Source of the DNA: Azospirillum picis
Lineage (GTDB): Bacteria; Pseudomonadota; Alphaproteobacteria; Azospirillales; Azospirillaceae
Reading direction: 5' to 3'
NCBI RefSeq assembly: GCF_017876115.1
Contig: NZ_JAGINO010000026.1
Coordinates: 38,748 to 102,747, forward strand
Length of the DNA stretch: 64,000 bases
Shown here piece after piece: positions 17,271-25,776 of this stretch; positions within the stretch are counted from its first letter, which is position 1, and each line of letters opens with the position of its first letter. The notes below the pieces were generated by a model. The model was not told the DNA's origin. It saw only the letters and a list, made by a program, of their open reading frames with translations, and made no database searches. Made by a program: the position numbers and the translations under genes.

Positions 17271-18469
17271 GATGCTGCTCCGGTGAAGACCACGGCGTCC
17301 GACACGAGCGCGTCCACATCCGCCTCGGCGAAGCCGAAGCGTTGCAGGACCGCGCGCGAATCCTGACCCGTGAGGGGGGGTGGTGCGGTCGGCGCCGCGG
17401 CGCCGGGGGTGCCCAGGGCGAAGCCCGGCATGCGGAAGCGGCCCGCCCGCGGGTGATCCAGTTCGATTTCGATGCCGCTTGCCGCATACTGCTCGCTGCC
17501 GGCGACCTCGGCGTAATCGGCGACCGGGGCCGCGACGATGTCGGCCTGCCGCAACAGCGGCAGCCACTCCGCCGACGTCCGTCGGCGGAAGATCGGCTGA
17601 AGCACGGCGAGCAGCGCCGGGCGTTCGGCGACCCGTCCGGCATTCGTCGCGAAGCGGGGATCGGTCACGAGGTCGCTGCGCCCGATCAGGTCGCAGAGCG
17701 CGCGCCAGCGGCGATCCTGGTAAGCGGCCACCATGATCCAGCCGTCGCGGGTCGGCAGCGCCTCGTTCACCGCGGCATAGGGTGCGGCGCTGCCCGTCGG
17801 TTCCGGCAGGGTGCCGGAGTTGAGATAGGCGGCGAGGTTGAGCTGCTGGAGCATCAGCATGGAATTGTAGAGGCTGACGTCGAGTTGCCCGCCCTCGCCG
17901 GTGGCGTCGCGCCGCCGCAGGGCGGCCAGGACGGCGACGGTGGCGAACAGCGCACCGGTCATATCGGCCAGGGGCAAGGGCACCTTGCCCGGCCCGCCGT
18001 CGGGAGCCGGTATGCCTGCCATCAACCCGGTGACCGCCTGGATGATGCCGTCCACGCCGGGACGGTCGCTCCACGGGCCGGTCCGGCCGTAGGCGGAGAG
18101 CGAACAGGTGATGAGGTCCGGCTTGACGGCGGACAGGGCGGCATGGTCGATGCCGAGGCGGGCGGTGACGCCGGGTCGGAAATTCTCCAGAACGACGTCG
18201 GTCCGCTCGGCCAGGCGGCGGATCACCCCGGCCGCCTCCGGCCGCTTGAGGTCGATGCTGAGGGACAGCTTGTTCCGGTTCGCCGTCAGGGCGGTGAGGC
18301 TTTCGGCGTTCTGCCAGGGCGGGCCGAGCCGCCGCGCCAGCTCGCCGCCGGGCGGCTCGATCTTGATGACGGTCGCGCCCATGTCCGCGAGCCACATCCC
18401 GCAGACCGGCCCGGCGATCAGTTGCCCGAAATCGAGAACGGTGAGCCCGGTGAGAGACTGTGCGAGCAT
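17267..18469 (-). CDS. Class III CoA-transferase (CaiB/BaiF family)
   Basis: A 400-residue family III acyl-CoA transferase. Hallmarks include GLTVLDFGQLIAGP at the N-terminus, MGATVIKIEPPGGE, the VLENFRPG motif and GQDSRAVL near the end. It would activate an organic acid by moving CoA from a donor such as succinyl-CoA. The ATG at 18469 gives the canonical family start; longer in-frame starts reach 18586 and run into the divergent lysR promoter. It is first in the operon with the hydratase and aldehyde dehydrogenase. Confidence 0.88.
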   Translation of the reverse strand: MLAQSLTGLTVLDFGQLIAGPVCGMWLADMGATVIKIEPPGGELARRLGPPWQNAESLTALTANRNKLSLSIDLKRPEAAGVIRRLAERTDVVLENFRPGVTARLGIDHAALSAVKPDLITCSLSAYGRTGPWSDRPGVDGIIQAVTGLMAGIPAPDGGPGKVPLPLADMTGALFATVAVLAALRRRDATGEGGQLDVSLYNSMLMLQQLNLAAYLNSGTLPEPTGSAAPYAAVNEALPTRDGWIMVAAYQDRRWRALCDLIGRSDLVTDPRFATNAGRVAERPALLAVLQPIFRRRTSAEWLPLLRQADIVAAPVADYAEVAGSEQYAASGIEIELDHPRAGRFRMPGFALGTPGAAAPTAPPPLTGQDSRAVLQRFGFAEADVDALVSDAVVFTGAAS

Positions 18470-18552
18470 GGCAATCAATGACTCCAGAGGGATGAGACGT
18501 GTCGCCTCGTGGTGGAGTCCATGTGCCGCCGATTGCGCTTCCATCACAATCG

Positions 18553-18575
18553 AGTAATCTTGCGCAACTGTTGAC
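18553..18575. promoter_or_regulatory. Candidate LysR operator, copy 1
   Basis: It contains GCGCAACTGTTGAC (18562-18575), preceded by AGTAA. The same sequence in inverted orientation is at 19541-19564. CAACTGTTG is a near-perfect dyad. It lies in the divergent gap between the CoA-transferase operon and lysR, where LysR regulators usually bind. Confidence 0.6.
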
Positions 18576-18594
18576 GAAATCTGCACGGTCGACC

Positions 18595-19473
18595 ATGAGG
18601 GATTTGCCGCCGCTGAACGCTCTGCTGGCTTTCGAGATCGTCGCGCGGACGGGCAGCGTCCGGTCGGCCGCCGATGAACTGCTGGTGACGCCGAGCGCCA
18701 TCAGCCGGCAGATCAGGCTGCTGGAGGAGCATTTCGGCGTCGCGCTGTTCGCCCGGCAGGGCCGCGGCCTGACGATGACCTCGGTCGGCGCCGCCTATTA
18801 CGAGCGGGTCACCAGCCATTTCGACGGGCTGCGCAAGGCCAGCGCGCTCCTGCATGCGTCGTCGGGCCGGTCGGTTCTGAAGCTGCGCTCCTACACGACC
18901 TTCGCGACGCGGTGGCTGCTGCCCCGCCTGTCGCATTTCCAGTTGGCCCATCCGGAAATCGACATCCGCCTGACGACGGAATCGCAATGGAGCGACCTGG
19001 GGGGCTTCGATGCCGCCATCCGGCTCGGCGACGGGCAATGGCCCGAGCATCACGCCGTCCCGCTGGTGCCGAACGTCCTGCGCCCGGTGTGCAGCCCGGC
19101 GCTGCTGAAAGGCGCCGAGGCGAAGGACGCCTCGTGGCTGGCGCGACAGACGCTGCTCTTCGTCCGTGCAAGGCCCGACGACTGGGCGCTCTGGTGCGAC
19201 GCCGCCGGGATCGACATGGACCGGCTCAAGCGGCGCAGGGAACTGGAAAGCTCGGCCCTCGCCTACCAGGCGGCGCTCGAAGGGCACGGGGTGGCGCTGG
19301 CGCAACTCGTCCTCGTCGAGGAGGAGATGGCGGCCGGCGATCTGGTGGCGCCGATCGCGTTCGCGCTCGATCGCCGGAACGTCACCTACTATCTGGTGTC
19401 CGATGTGCGGAGCCAGAAACGCGGCGTTCTCGATCAGCTCCAGCGCTGGCTGACGGCGGACGGCACCGCCTAG
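18595..19473 (+). CDS. LysR-family regulator (GcvA-like)
   Basis: A 292-residue LysR regulator. The N-terminal winged helix-turn-helix covers about residues 8-65 (LLAFEIVARTGSVRSAADEL, TPSAISRQI). The effector domain has the GcvA/AmpR-type opening (TTFATRWLLPRL) and SSALAYQAALEGHGVALAQ. The start at 18595 (MRDLPPLNAL) fits the family; an upstream in-frame ATG is less likely. It is divergent from the CoA-transferase operon and codirectional with the MHS transporter. Both neighbours carry the same 14-bp dyad, so it probably controls both. Confidence 0.9.
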   Translation: MRDLPPLNALLAFEIVARTGSVRSAADELLVTPSAISRQIRLLEEHFGVALFARQGRGLTMTSVGAAYYERVTSHFDGLRKASALLHASSGRSVLKLRSYTTFATRWLLPRLSHFQLAHPEIDIRLTTESQWSDLGGFDAAIRLGDGQWPEHHAVPLVPNVLRPVCSPALLKGAEAKDASWLARQTLLFVRARPDDWALWCDAAGIDMDRLKRRRELESSALAYQAALEGHGVALAQLVLVEEEMAAGDLVAPIAFALDRRNVTYYLVSDVRSQKRGVLDQLQRWLTADGTA

Positions 19474-19540
19474 CAGGGGTCGGCTCCCGGCGGTCGCATC
19501 GGCGCCTTCCATCCGCGATGGCAGCGATCGTTTCCCCCAG

Positions 19541-19564
19541 GTCAACAGTTGCGCGATTTTACTT
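19541..19564. promoter_or_regulatory. Candidate LysR operator, copy 2, before the MHS transporter
   Basis: GTCAACAGTTGCGC (19541-19554) is the exact reverse complement of the dyad at 18562-18575. The match extends through an AAGTAA flank to 19564. A plausible promoter follows directly (TTGCTG at 19563-19568, TCATTA or CATTAG near 19586-19592), so a bound regulator would sit just upstream of it. Confidence 0.6.
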
Positions 19565-19592
19565 GCTGGTCCGTCTGACCGACTTTCATTAG

Positions 19593-19873
19593 CGTCGGCA
19601 AAAGACAGGGGCGCAATGGCTCCCTGGACACCCCCGCCGCTGGCCCCGCCGCTGGTCGGGACTCCGCCCGGACATCCGGGGAGAGCCCGCGCGGGAAAAA
19701 CCGCGACAGCCCCGGAAAGCACGGGCGCCGGATGCGCGTGGGGACGGAAACCGTGCCGCTCGACGCACCGCCCACGACCGTGGAGCCCTTGGGGCTCGTC
19801 CCGGCGCCATGAGCTGCGGTCGTCATGAACAATCCGCGTTCGGGAAGACCGGATGCGCAGGGGAGGAACTGAC
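19593..19873. other. Untranslated leader or gap before the MHS transporter
   Basis: About 280 bp of GC-rich sequence between the candidate promoter and the transporter ATG. Short open frames have no recognisable domain. I see no riboswitch-like structure I can support. Confidence 0.4.
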
Positions 19874-21214
19874 ATGGTCCAAGCGCGACCACCGAAGATG
19901 CTGTCGATCGTTCTCTCGTCCAGCCTTGGAACGATGCTGGAATATTATGATTTCTTCGTCTATGTCGCCCTGACGGGGACCTTCACCAAGCTCTTCTTCC
20001 CGACGGAGGATCCGGTGGTGGCCGCACTGGTCGGCGCCGCGGGATTTGGGGCGGCGTTCCTCGCGCGACCGGTCGGCACGCTCATCTTCAGCCCGATGGC
20101 GGACCGGATCGGGCGGAAGAAGACCTTCGTCGTGACCCTGACGCTGATGGGCGCGGCGACCTTCCTGATGGGTTGCCTGCCGAGCTATGCCACCGCCGGC
20201 TTCGCGGCCCCTGCCGCCCTGCTCGCGTTGCGCATCGTCCAGGGCATCGCGCTCGGCGGCGAATACGGGTCGGCGGCGGTGTACGTGATGGAGCATGCCC
20301 CCGCCCGGCGTGCCGGGCTCTACACCAGCGTGCTGCAGGGCACCGCCGGGGTCGGATTGCTCGTCGCCCTCGTCATCGTCGCCGCCCTCAGGGCCAGCCT
20401 CAGCGCAGAGACGTTCGACCTGTGGGGCTGGCGGATACCGTTCCTTCTGTCGGCGCCGATCGTGATCGTGGCGACCTTCATCCGATTGCGGATGACGGAG
20501 ACGCCGGTGTTCCTGGAGCTCAAGCGATCCGGAACGCTCTCCGCGTCGCCGCTTGCGGACTCCCTGACGAGCCGGGCGGCCTGGAAGGGAATCCTGCTGG
20601 CGATCTTCGGCGCGCAGGGCGGGACGTCGGTCGCCTTGTACACGTCGGTGGTCTACATGCTGTATTTCCTGCAAGGCGTCCTGAAGGTCGACAGCATGCA
20701 GGCGAACATGTGCGTCGCCGTCGCCGTGCTGGCCACCGCACCGCTGTTCCCGGTCTTCGGCGGGCTTTCGGACCGGATCGGCCGCGCCAGGACCATGCTG
20801 ATCGGCATCGTCTCCTGGATGGTCATCGCCTATCCGGCCTTTTCCGGCATCGCGGCCGGTGCCGGCACGGGCTCATGGACGCTCGTCACTCTTCTCATCA
20901 CGGCGCTGGCCGCGCTGACGGCGATGATCATGGCCCCGCTTCCCGCCTTCATCTCGGAATGCTTCCCGCCACAGAGCCGCACGACCGGCTTCGGCCTGGC
21001 GCAACAGGTCGGCAACGTGATGTTCGGCGGCTTCCTTCCGCTCATCTCGTTGACGCTGGTGGGCTGGACGGGCAACCCGCTTGCCGGGGTCGGCTATTCG
21101 ATCGCGTCGCTGATCCCCTGCGCCGTGGTCACCTACTGCTGGGCGTTGAAGGCGGAGAAGGGCAGAAAAGCGGTGACGGCACCGATCGAAGCACGGGCGC
21201 AATCGATGGGATGA
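19874..21214 (+). CDS. MHS-family organic acid:proton symporter
   Basis: A 446-residue MFS protein of the metabolite:H+ symporter (MHS) branch, which includes ShiA, KgtP and ProP. Twelve membrane segments are expected. The MHS signatures LEYYDFFVY (about residues 23-31), DRIGRKKTF and RIVQGIALGGEYGSA are clear. GGAGG sits seven bases before the ATG at 19874. The likely cargo is the acid used by the neighbouring CoA-transferase pathway, which is an inference from the shared upstream dyad. Confidence 0.88.
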   Translation: MVQARPPKMLSIVLSSSLGTMLEYYDFFVYVALTGTFTKLFFPTEDPVVAALVGAAGFGAAFLARPVGTLIFSPMADRIGRKKTFVVTLTLMGAATFLMGCLPSYATAGFAAPAALLALRIVQGIALGGEYGSAAVYVMEHAPARRAGLYTSVLQGTAGVGLLVALVIVAALRASLSAETFDLWGWRIPFLLSAPIVIVATFIRLRMTETPVFLELKRSGTLSASPLADSLTSRAAWKGILLAIFGAQGGTSVALYTSVVYMLYFLQGVLKVDSMQANMCVAVAVLATAPLFPVFGGLSDRIGRARTMLIGIVSWMVIAYPAFSGIAAGAGTGSWTLVTLLITALAALTAMIMAPLPAFISECFPPQSRTTGFGLAQQVGNVMFGGFLPLISLTLVGWTGNPLAGVGYSIASLIPCAVVTYCWALKAEKGRKAVTAPIEARAQSMG

Positions 21215-21254
21215 GGGCCGGCGTTGGAACCGGCCGCCAGGACGGGATGGTTCC

Positions 21255-21285
21255 GGCTGTCCAGGGGGTTCTCCCCTGGACAGCC
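21255..21285. terminator. Hairpin between convergent genes
   Basis: GGCTGTCCAGGGG (21255-21267) and CCCCTGGACAGCC (21273-21285) form a perfect 13-bp stem with a five-base loop, in the gap between the MHS gene and the converging molybdenum-subunit gene. No T-run follows, so termination in both directions is only likely. Confidence 0.6.
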
Positions 21286-21335
21286 GCAGTCACAGAAAGG
21301 ACTGCCGGGCCGGCCACGCCGGTGTCATGCTTGTC

Positions 21336-23582
21336 TCACGCCCGCCTGCGGGCCGCCGACACCGGCGGCAGGCCGGCCAGCACCTTGTCGAGGGTGATGG
21401 GGAAGTCCCGCACCCGGACGCCGGTGGCGTTGTACACCGCATTGGCCACGGCGGCGCCGGAACCGCAGACGCCCAGCTCACCCACGCCCTTCGCCAGCAG
21501 CGGGTTCGCCACCGGGTCACGCTCCTCCAGGAAATGGACGTCGATCGGCGGAATGTCGGCATGCACCGGCACGTGATACTCGCCCAGATCACGGTTCACG
21601 ACCTTCCCGGAGCGCGGGTCATGCACCAACTCCTCGGTGAGTGCCCCGCCGATCCCGAACACCACACCGCCGATCGCCTGCGAGGTCGCGGTCTGCCGAT
21701 TGAGGATACGCCCAGCGGCGAACACGCTGTTCCACCGCGCGACCCGCAGTTCCCCGGTCACCGCATGCACCCGCACCTCGCAGAAATGCGCGCCGTAGGA
21801 GGTCTGGTTGAACCGGCTGTTGCTCTCGCCGGGCTGGACGCTGCCCTCCACCGACAGGCCGTCGCCGACCAGCTCGGCGATCGGGCGACGGAAGCCGGAT
21901 GCCGTCACCATGCCGTCGGCGAAGGTGAGGGTGTCCGCCGGCAGGCCGGCCGCAGCGGCGAGCCGGGCACGGAGTTCGGCGCAGGCGGCATAGACGGCGG
22001 AGCCGCTCGTCGCCGCCCCCCAACTGCCGCCCGAACCGGCGCTGGCCGGATCGTCGGTGTCGCCGAGCCGCACCTCGACCCGTGCGAGCGGCACGCCGAG
22101 CAGATCGGCCGCGATCTGCGCCAGGACCGTGTAGGTCCCGGTGCCGATGTCGGTCATCTCGGTTTCCACCATCACCCTGCCGCCGGCATCGATCCGCACC
22201 CGCGCCCGGCTCGGCCCGAACAGGTTGCCGCGGGCGGCGGCAGCCATGCCATGCCCGACCAGCCACTCGCCGTCACGGAGCCCGCCGGGCACCCGGTTGC
22301 GCGACGCCCAGCCGAACCGGTCGGCGCCATGCCGCAGGCAATCCACCAGTGCGCGGCTGGAAAAGGGAATGCCGAGCTCAGGATGCCGCTCGGGCTCGTT
22401 GCGCAGGCGGAGCTCGATCGGGTCGAGGTCCAGCGCCTCCGCCAGTTCGTCCATAGCGCATTCGAGCGCCAGTTGGCCGATTGCCTCGCCCGGTGCACGC
22501 ATCGAGACGCCAAGCAGCTTGTTCGTCCGCACCACCTTGTGATCGACCAGCCGGTTTTCGCCGGCATACAGCAGATGGGTGGCGAGCCCGGCCGGCTCGA
22601 AGAACACCTCGCCGGCCAGTTGGTCGGTGATCGTCTCGTGCTGCAGGACGGTGAGGCGGCCCGCCGCATCGGCCGCAAGGCGAACGCGCTGGTGCGTCAT
22701 CGGGCGGCGGCCGGTGGTCTCGAACACCTGCTGGCGCGTCATCACCACCTTCACCGGGCGGCCGAGATGGCGGGCGGCGATCGCGGCGGCCACGGCTTCC
22801 GGCATCACCCCCAGCTTGCCGCCGAACCCGCCACCGACGAAGGGCGACAGGATGCGAACCTCGGACGGCTGCAGCCCCATCACCGTCGCCAGTTGGTCGC
22901 GGGTGACGACCGGCGACTGGTAGGAGGCATGCAGCGTCAGCCGTCCGTCCTGCCAGACGGCCACCGATGCGTGCGGCTCCATGGCCGCATGGCTCTGGCT
23001 CGGCGTCCGCCAGACGGCATCGACCAGTGCGGCAGCCTCGTGCGCCGTTCGATCGACGTCGCCCTGCTCGGTGTGGATGAGGAACAGGCCGTAGATGTCG
23101 TCGGTCGGCGGCAGCGCGGTGCCGCGTGCCGCCTCCATGTCGAAGACGCCGGGCGCGGCCTCGTACGTCACCTTGACGGACAGTGCGGCGGCGCGGGCGC
23201 GCTCGGGGCTGTCCGCCACCACCACGCCGATCGGCTGGCCGAAATAGGCGACCTCGTCCACTCCTTGCACCGGTGCGGCAGCACCGGCGAAGTCGCCGCC
23301 GTTGCGGATCAGCCGCTCGTCGCGGATCAGCGCGAGCACGCCCGGCATCGCCAGCGCCGCCTCCGCGTCCACCCCGGTGATACGGCCGCAGCCGATCGGG
23401 GCGCGCAGCAGAACGCCGTGCGCCAGTCCTTCCGGGAAATGCTCGGCGGCATAGCGCGCCGTACCCGAAACCTTGCGCGGCCCGTCGATCCGCGGCTGTG
23501 CGGTGCCCACGGTGGGCGCCGGCGCGCTGTCGAGCAGGCTGGCCGGAAACGGCGCGTCCATCTTCACGGTCGCGTCGGTCAT
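21336..23582 (-). CDS. Molybdenum-binding subunit of aldehyde oxidoreductase (PaoC-like)
   Basis: A 748-residue large subunit of the xanthine oxidase family that carries the molybdopterin cofactor and oxidises an aldehyde or N-heterocycle. GGGFGGK near residue 262, the MRAPGEA arginine motif and the catalytic glutamate in KGVGELG near the C-terminus are present. Size, subunit order and partner features match Escherichia coli PaoC. Its ATG overlaps the stop of the FAD-subunit gene (ATGA). Substrate unknown. Confidence 0.88.
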   Translation of the reverse strand: MTDATVKMDAPFPASLLDSAPAPTVGTAQPRIDGPRKVSGTARYAAEHFPEGLAHGVLLRAPIGCGRITGVDAEAALAMPGVLALIRDERLIRNGGDFAGAAAPVQGVDEVAYFGQPIGVVVADSPERARAAALSVKVTYEAAPGVFDMEAARGTALPPTDDIYGLFLIHTEQGDVDRTAHEAAALVDAVWRTPSQSHAAMEPHASVAVWQDGRLTLHASYQSPVVTRDQLATVMGLQPSEVRILSPFVGGGFGGKLGVMPEAVAAAIAARHLGRPVKVVMTRQQVFETTGRRPMTHQRVRLAADAAGRLTVLQHETITDQLAGEVFFEPAGLATHLLYAGENRLVDHKVVRTNKLLGVSMRAPGEAIGQLALECAMDELAEALDLDPIELRLRNEPERHPELGIPFSSRALVDCLRHGADRFGWASRNRVPGGLRDGEWLVGHGMAAAARGNLFGPSRARVRIDAGGRVMVETEMTDIGTGTYTVLAQIAADLLGVPLARVEVRLGDTDDPASAGSGGSWGAATSGSAVYAACAELRARLAAAAGLPADTLTFADGMVTASGFRRPIAELVGDGLSVEGSVQPGESNSRFNQTSYGAHFCEVRVHAVTGELRVARWNSVFAAGRILNRQTATSQAIGGVVFGIGGALTEELVHDPRSGKVVNRDLGEYHVPVHADIPPIDVHFLEERDPVANPLLAKGVGELGVCGSGAAVANAVYNATGVRVRDFPITLDKVLAGLPPVSAARRRA

Positions 23583-24568
23583 CGCGCATCCTCCGTCAGA
23601 TCGGTCAGGCACGCGACGAGGGTTCGCCGCAGCAGTGGGATCTTGAAGTCGTTGCCGCCATGGCCTTGCGCCCGGGCGAGAACGGCATCGGCGCAGCGTT
23701 CGAACAGGTCCTGGCCGGGCGTGGCGCCGACCAGCAGCTCTTCGGCGGCACGGTCGCGCCAGGGCATGGTGCCGATGCCGCCGAAGGCCAGCGCCGCCTG
23801 CGTGATCCTGCCATCCTCGACGGCGACGACCGCCGCCACCGACACCAGCGCGAAGGCATAGGAGGCGCGGTCACGCACCTTGCGGTAATGGTGGCGGCCG
23901 GGCACCGGCGGCGGCAGCAGGACCGCGGTGATCAGTTCGCCCGGCGCGAGCGTATGCTCGATGTGCGGTGTGGTTCCAGGCAGGCGGTACAGCGTGTCGA
24001 GCTTGCGGTCGCCCGTGGTCCCCTCGGGCAGCCGCGTTTCCACCCGCGCATCGAGTGCGCGCATCGCCACCGCCATGTCGGAGGGGTGTGAGGCGATGCA
24101 ATGCGCCGACGTCCCGAGGATCGCCATGATCCGGTTGAAGCCGCCCAGCGCGGCACAGCCGGATCCCGGCTCGCGCTTGTTGCAGGGCGAGGCCGGGTCG
24201 TAGAAGTAGTAGCAGCGGGTCCGCTGCAGAAGGTTGCCGCCGGTGGTCGCCTTGTTGCGCAACTGCCCGGAAGCACCGGCCAGGATCGCCTGGGACAGCA
24301 CGGGATAGCGGTCCCGCACCAGCGGGTGCGCCGCCAGCTCGGCGTTCGACACCAGCGCGCCGATGCGCAGGCCGCCGTCGGGCGTCTCCGAGACCGTGCG
24401 CAGATCGAGGCCGCCGATGTCCACCAGGTGCCGCGGCCGTTCGATCCCGAGCTTCATCAGGTCGAGCAGGTTGGTGCCGCCGGCGATGAAGCGCGCCCCG
24501 GGCCGCTCGGCCGCCGCCTGCAGGGCCTCGGCCGCATCGCCCGGCCGGATATAATCGAAAGCGATCAT
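23579..24568 (-). CDS. FAD-binding subunit with extra [4Fe-4S] cluster (PaoB-like)
   Basis: A 329-residue FAD subunit of a molybdenum hydroxylase. The FAD-pyrophosphate motif AGGTNLLDLMK is at about 29-39 and TTGGNLLQRT at 108-117. C119, C129, C138 and C157, in a segment with PCNKREPGSGC, form the insertion that binds an additional [4Fe-4S] cluster in Escherichia coli PaoB. This sets it apart from ordinary CoxM/XdhB subunits. It is coupled by ATGA overlaps to both neighbours. Confidence 0.9.
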   Translation of the reverse strand: MIAFDYIRPGDAAEALQAAAERPGARFIAGGTNLLDLMKLGIERPRHLVDIGGLDLRTVSETPDGGLRIGALVSNAELAAHPLVRDRYPVLSQAILAGASGQLRNKATTGGNLLQRTRCYYFYDPASPCNKREPGSGCAALGGFNRIMAILGTSAHCIASHPSDMAVAMRALDARVETRLPEGTTGDRKLDTLYRLPGTTPHIEHTLAPGELITAVLLPPPVPGRHHYRKVRDRASYAFALVSVAAVVAVEDGRITQAALAFGGIGTMPWRDRAAEELLVGATPGQDLFERCADAVLARAQGHGGNDFKIPLLRRTLVACLTDLTEDAR

Positions 24569-25107
24569 GCCTCCGCTCCTTCGCCGGCGGCGTAGCGCGT
24601 GATGGCCTCGACGATCCGCGGGTATGCGGCGCAGCGGCACAGATTGCCGCTCATGCGTTCGCGGATCTCCGCGGCGTCGATCGTCCGCGCCGGTCCGGCA
24701 CCCGCACCGGCATGGCTCGGCCAGCCGGCACGCCATTCATCGAGCATGCCGATCGCCGAGCAGATCTGGCCAGAGGTGCAGTAGCCGCACTGGAAGCCGT
24801 CCGTCTCGACGAATGCGGCCTGGAGCGGATGCAGCGCGTCGGGCGTGCCGAGACCCTCGATCGTCGTGATCTCGTCCGCGCGATGCATCACCGCCAGCGA
24901 CAGGCAACTGTTGATGCGCCGGCCGTTCACCAGCACGGTGCAGGCGCCGCACTGGCCATGATCGCAGCCCTTCTTGGTTCCGGTGAGCTGGAGATGCTCC
25001 CTCAGCGCGTCCAGCAACGTCACGCGCGCATCGACGTCGAGATGATGGGACACGCCGTTCACCGACAGCGTCAGGGGAACGCTTTCGTCCGCTTCGATCC
25101 AAGGCAT
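24565..25107 (-). CDS. [2Fe-2S] subunit of aldehyde oxidoreductase (PaoA-like)
   Basis: A 180-residue iron-sulphur subunit. The plant-type [2Fe-2S] site is C48, C53, C56 and C68 (GCDHGQCGACTV). The second cluster uses CGYC and the NLCRC pair. Unlike Escherichia coli PaoA, it has no twin-arginine signal peptide, so the enzyme should stay in the cytoplasm. GAGGAG lies seven bases before the ATG at 25107. It is first in the three-gene operon. Confidence 0.9.
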   Translation of the reverse strand: MPWIEADESVPLTLSVNGVSHHLDVDARVTLLDALREHLQLTGTKKGCDHGQCGACTVLVNGRRINSCLSLAVMHRADEITTIEGLGTPDALHPLQAAFVETDGFQCGYCTSGQICSAIGMLDEWRAGWPSHAGAGAGPARTIDAAEIRERMSGNLCRCAAYPRIVEAITRYAAGEGAEA

Positions 25108-25157
25108 GGATGGACTCCTCTGGAATGGGAGGGGAGCAGGGTATGGGCCGGGCCGCG

Positions 25158-25664
25158 TCACTCGACGGGCGCAGGCAGTGCAAGCGCCGCCTTGAAGGCG
25201 GGAATGTCGAGGAACGCCGTGACGGCGACGATCCGCTGATCCTGCAGCGTCAGGATCCAAAGGTAGCTGTTCCGGTAGGGCGTGCCGTTCACCAGTTCCG
25301 CGCTGCCGTCCCAATGGACCAGGACATCGTCGCCATCGGCCCAGATCTTGCGGACGCTGGGCTTCAGGGGCGTTCTGAGACGCGCCGCCAACGGGCGGGC
25401 GGCGGCGGCCATCAGCGCCTCACGGCTATGGTGGGTTTTGGCGACATCGGGATCGGCTCCCATGATCTGCCAGGTCACGTCATCCGCAACGAGCGCGAAG
25501 ACATCGCCCTGGCCCTGTGCCCAGCGGTCAAAGGCGGCTTGAACGAAGGCACGGTTCTGTTCTTGTCGGGATGGCGTCATGGCTGTGCTTTCCTGTGCGC
25601 TCGCGGGGTGCGGCGCGGCAAGGACAAGGGAACCGATCAGGGCCATCGCGATGCGGGTGGTCAT
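25158..25664 (-). CDS. Exported SnoaL-like (NTF2-fold) protein
   Basis: A 168-residue protein with a signal peptide (positively charged MTTR, hydrophobic core, PASA-QE cleavage site near residue 24). It is followed by a SnoaL/ketosteroid isomerase-like domain (FVQAAFDRWAQGQGDVFALVADDVTW). Such domains can be isomerases, hydrolases or ligand binders; function here is unknown. It lies 50 bp upstream of the PaoA-like gene in the same direction and may be co-transcribed. I chose the start at 25664 because it gives a clean signal peptide. Confidence 0.75.
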   Translation of the reverse strand: MTTRIAMALIGSLVLAAPHPASAQESTAMTPSRQEQNRAFVQAAFDRWAQGQGDVFALVADDVTWQIMGADPDVAKTHHSREALMAAAARPLAARLRTPLKPSVRKIWADGDDVLVHWDGSAELVNGTPYRNSYLWILTLQDQRIVAVTAFLDIPAFKAALALPAPVE

Positions 25665-25776
25665 TGCTGCACGTCTCCCCATCAGCCGCGCCAAAGGTCG
25701 CGCCTCTAATAATGGTGAGCGTAAGCAGTTGGTTCGTCTCCGAAATGTCGTTCCAGCGGGGACTGCCGGTCGCTGG

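Noticed and set aside
21327..23861. 844-codon plus-strand frame opposite the molybdenum subunit
   Set aside because: Shadow of a clear xanthine oxidase-family gene; composition is not protein-like.
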